Part shown: positions 63,574 to 64,000 of the stretch, piece after piece
Numbering within the stretch: the first letter of the stretch is position 1
Layout: each line of letters begins with the position of its first letter
The notes under the pieces: generated by a model
Told to the model about the DNA's origin: nothing
Databases searched by the model: none
The model's input: only the letters and a program-made list of their open reading frames with translations
Origin: Periplaneta americana
Lineage: Eukaryota; Arthropoda; Insecta; Blattodea; Blattidae
Length of the DNA stretch: 64,000 nucleotides
Direction of reading: 5' to 3'
Assembly: GCF_040183065.1 (NCBI RefSeq)
Contig: NC_091126.1
Span: 146,904,204-146,968,203 of the forward strand
Program-made: the position numbers and the translations under genes

Positions 63574-64000
63574 AAATTTTGGCCACTCGAGCGCAATTAT
63601 GAGCGCCGTAAAAAATAAGTTTCCTGGGGCCGTTTACAGAAAGAAGACACAATTTCATTGGGAAAATTTATTGGAACAGATACAACAACTGTTGAGTTTT
63701 TTCAACATATTCCTCACTGGAACTGAGACGTTTGTCATACCATGGGATCGACAGAGAGTTGCAGACGGCTGTCACGGTTCCGATCCCAGGTGGCAGGCTT
63801 CTACGACACGGGGATACAAAAGTTGATCCCACGGTATGACGAATGTCTCATTTCTGGTGGGGAACATGTTAAAAAATAGCTCAACAATTGCTGTAAGAGT
63901 TCCAATAAATCTTTCGAAGAAATTGTATTTTCTTTCTCTAAACGACGCCAGGGAAACTTATTTTACGGCCCTCGTAATTGCGCTTGAGAGTGGCCAAAAT
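63574..64000. repeat. Large inverted repeat with transposase-like segment, running to the window edge
   Basis: ATTTTGGCCACTCGAGCGCA at 63574 and its inverted partner at the last base; arms of about 178 bp (63574-63755 and 63823-64000), loop about 67 bp. Across the loop and right arm the + strand reads RFRSQVAGFYDTGIQKLIPR then YDECLISGGEHVKK and stop, resembling the end of a mariner-like transposase (GIxKLxxRxDKCLxxxGxYVEK). The element may continue past the window. Confidence 0.7.

Noticed and set aside
1-64000. CRISPR arrays, operons, ribosome binding sites, prophage or plasmid functions
   Set aside because: No regularly spaced repeats, no operon-like gene packing; composition, SINEs and spliced exons indicate an animal nuclear genome.

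Overview
The window looks like a 64-kb piece of a large, AT-rich, repeat-laden insect genome. The mix of tRNA-derived SINEs, RTE-like and Jockey/CR1-like LINE tails, hAT, Tc1/mariner, pogo, PIF/Harbinger and TTAA-target elements, and long (ATT)n arrays is what I associate with cockroaches (Blattodea; Periplaneta-like). That identity is an inference from family style and was not tested. I see no prokaryotic gene organisation, no rRNA and no convincing stand-alone tRNA gene.

One host gene is supported. Six small exons on the + strand (10957-11044, 14787-15007, 16238-16326, 16404-16454, 16840-16951, 19110-19207) have AG/GT borders. Their phases agree across all five introns, and they translate without a stop into about 219 residues of a degenerin/epithelial sodium channel (pickpocket-type) extracellular domain. 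The first membrane segment should lie upstream and the second downstream; neither was found. Its introns hold a TIR element, hAT, SINE and LINE pieces, a pogo element with a CENP-B-type HTH remnant, and a LINE RNase H pseudogene.

The rest is mobile-element sediment, often dated by nesting. 1-10 kb: two related MITEs (one holding a SINE), a Harbinger-like MITE, hAT relics, a pogo element and SINEs. 20-30 kb: TTAA, hairpin and Harbinger-like elements, a SINE+LINE composite inside one target duplication, and a tandem duplication with one empty and one SINE-filled site. 30-45 kb: hAT relics, SINEs, a hAT element, a TTAA element with a DUF4817-like ORF, and an RTE-like LINE split by a second LINE. 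45-48 kb: a Tc1-like transposon with intact DD34E spacing, invaded by a Harbinger element that was itself invaded by a MITE. 49-58 kb: a LINE with target duplications, a deleted hAT mini-ORF, hAT MITEs with perfect 8-bp duplications, and giant foldback elements including a three-element Russian doll at 55942-57356. 58-64 kb: hAT pieces, a palindrome, another hAT element and a large inverted repeat running into the window edge.

The least expected pattern is shared between SINE families. Families A, B and C have different tRNA-like heads but end in the same 3-prime module, with a GACGCT...AGCGTC pair 20-21 nt apart followed by GTTAAATAA (A has a one-base variant). A, B and E also share a central GGTTTTTTCCGGGGTTTTCC-like module, so these SINEs look like mosaics of exchangeable parts.
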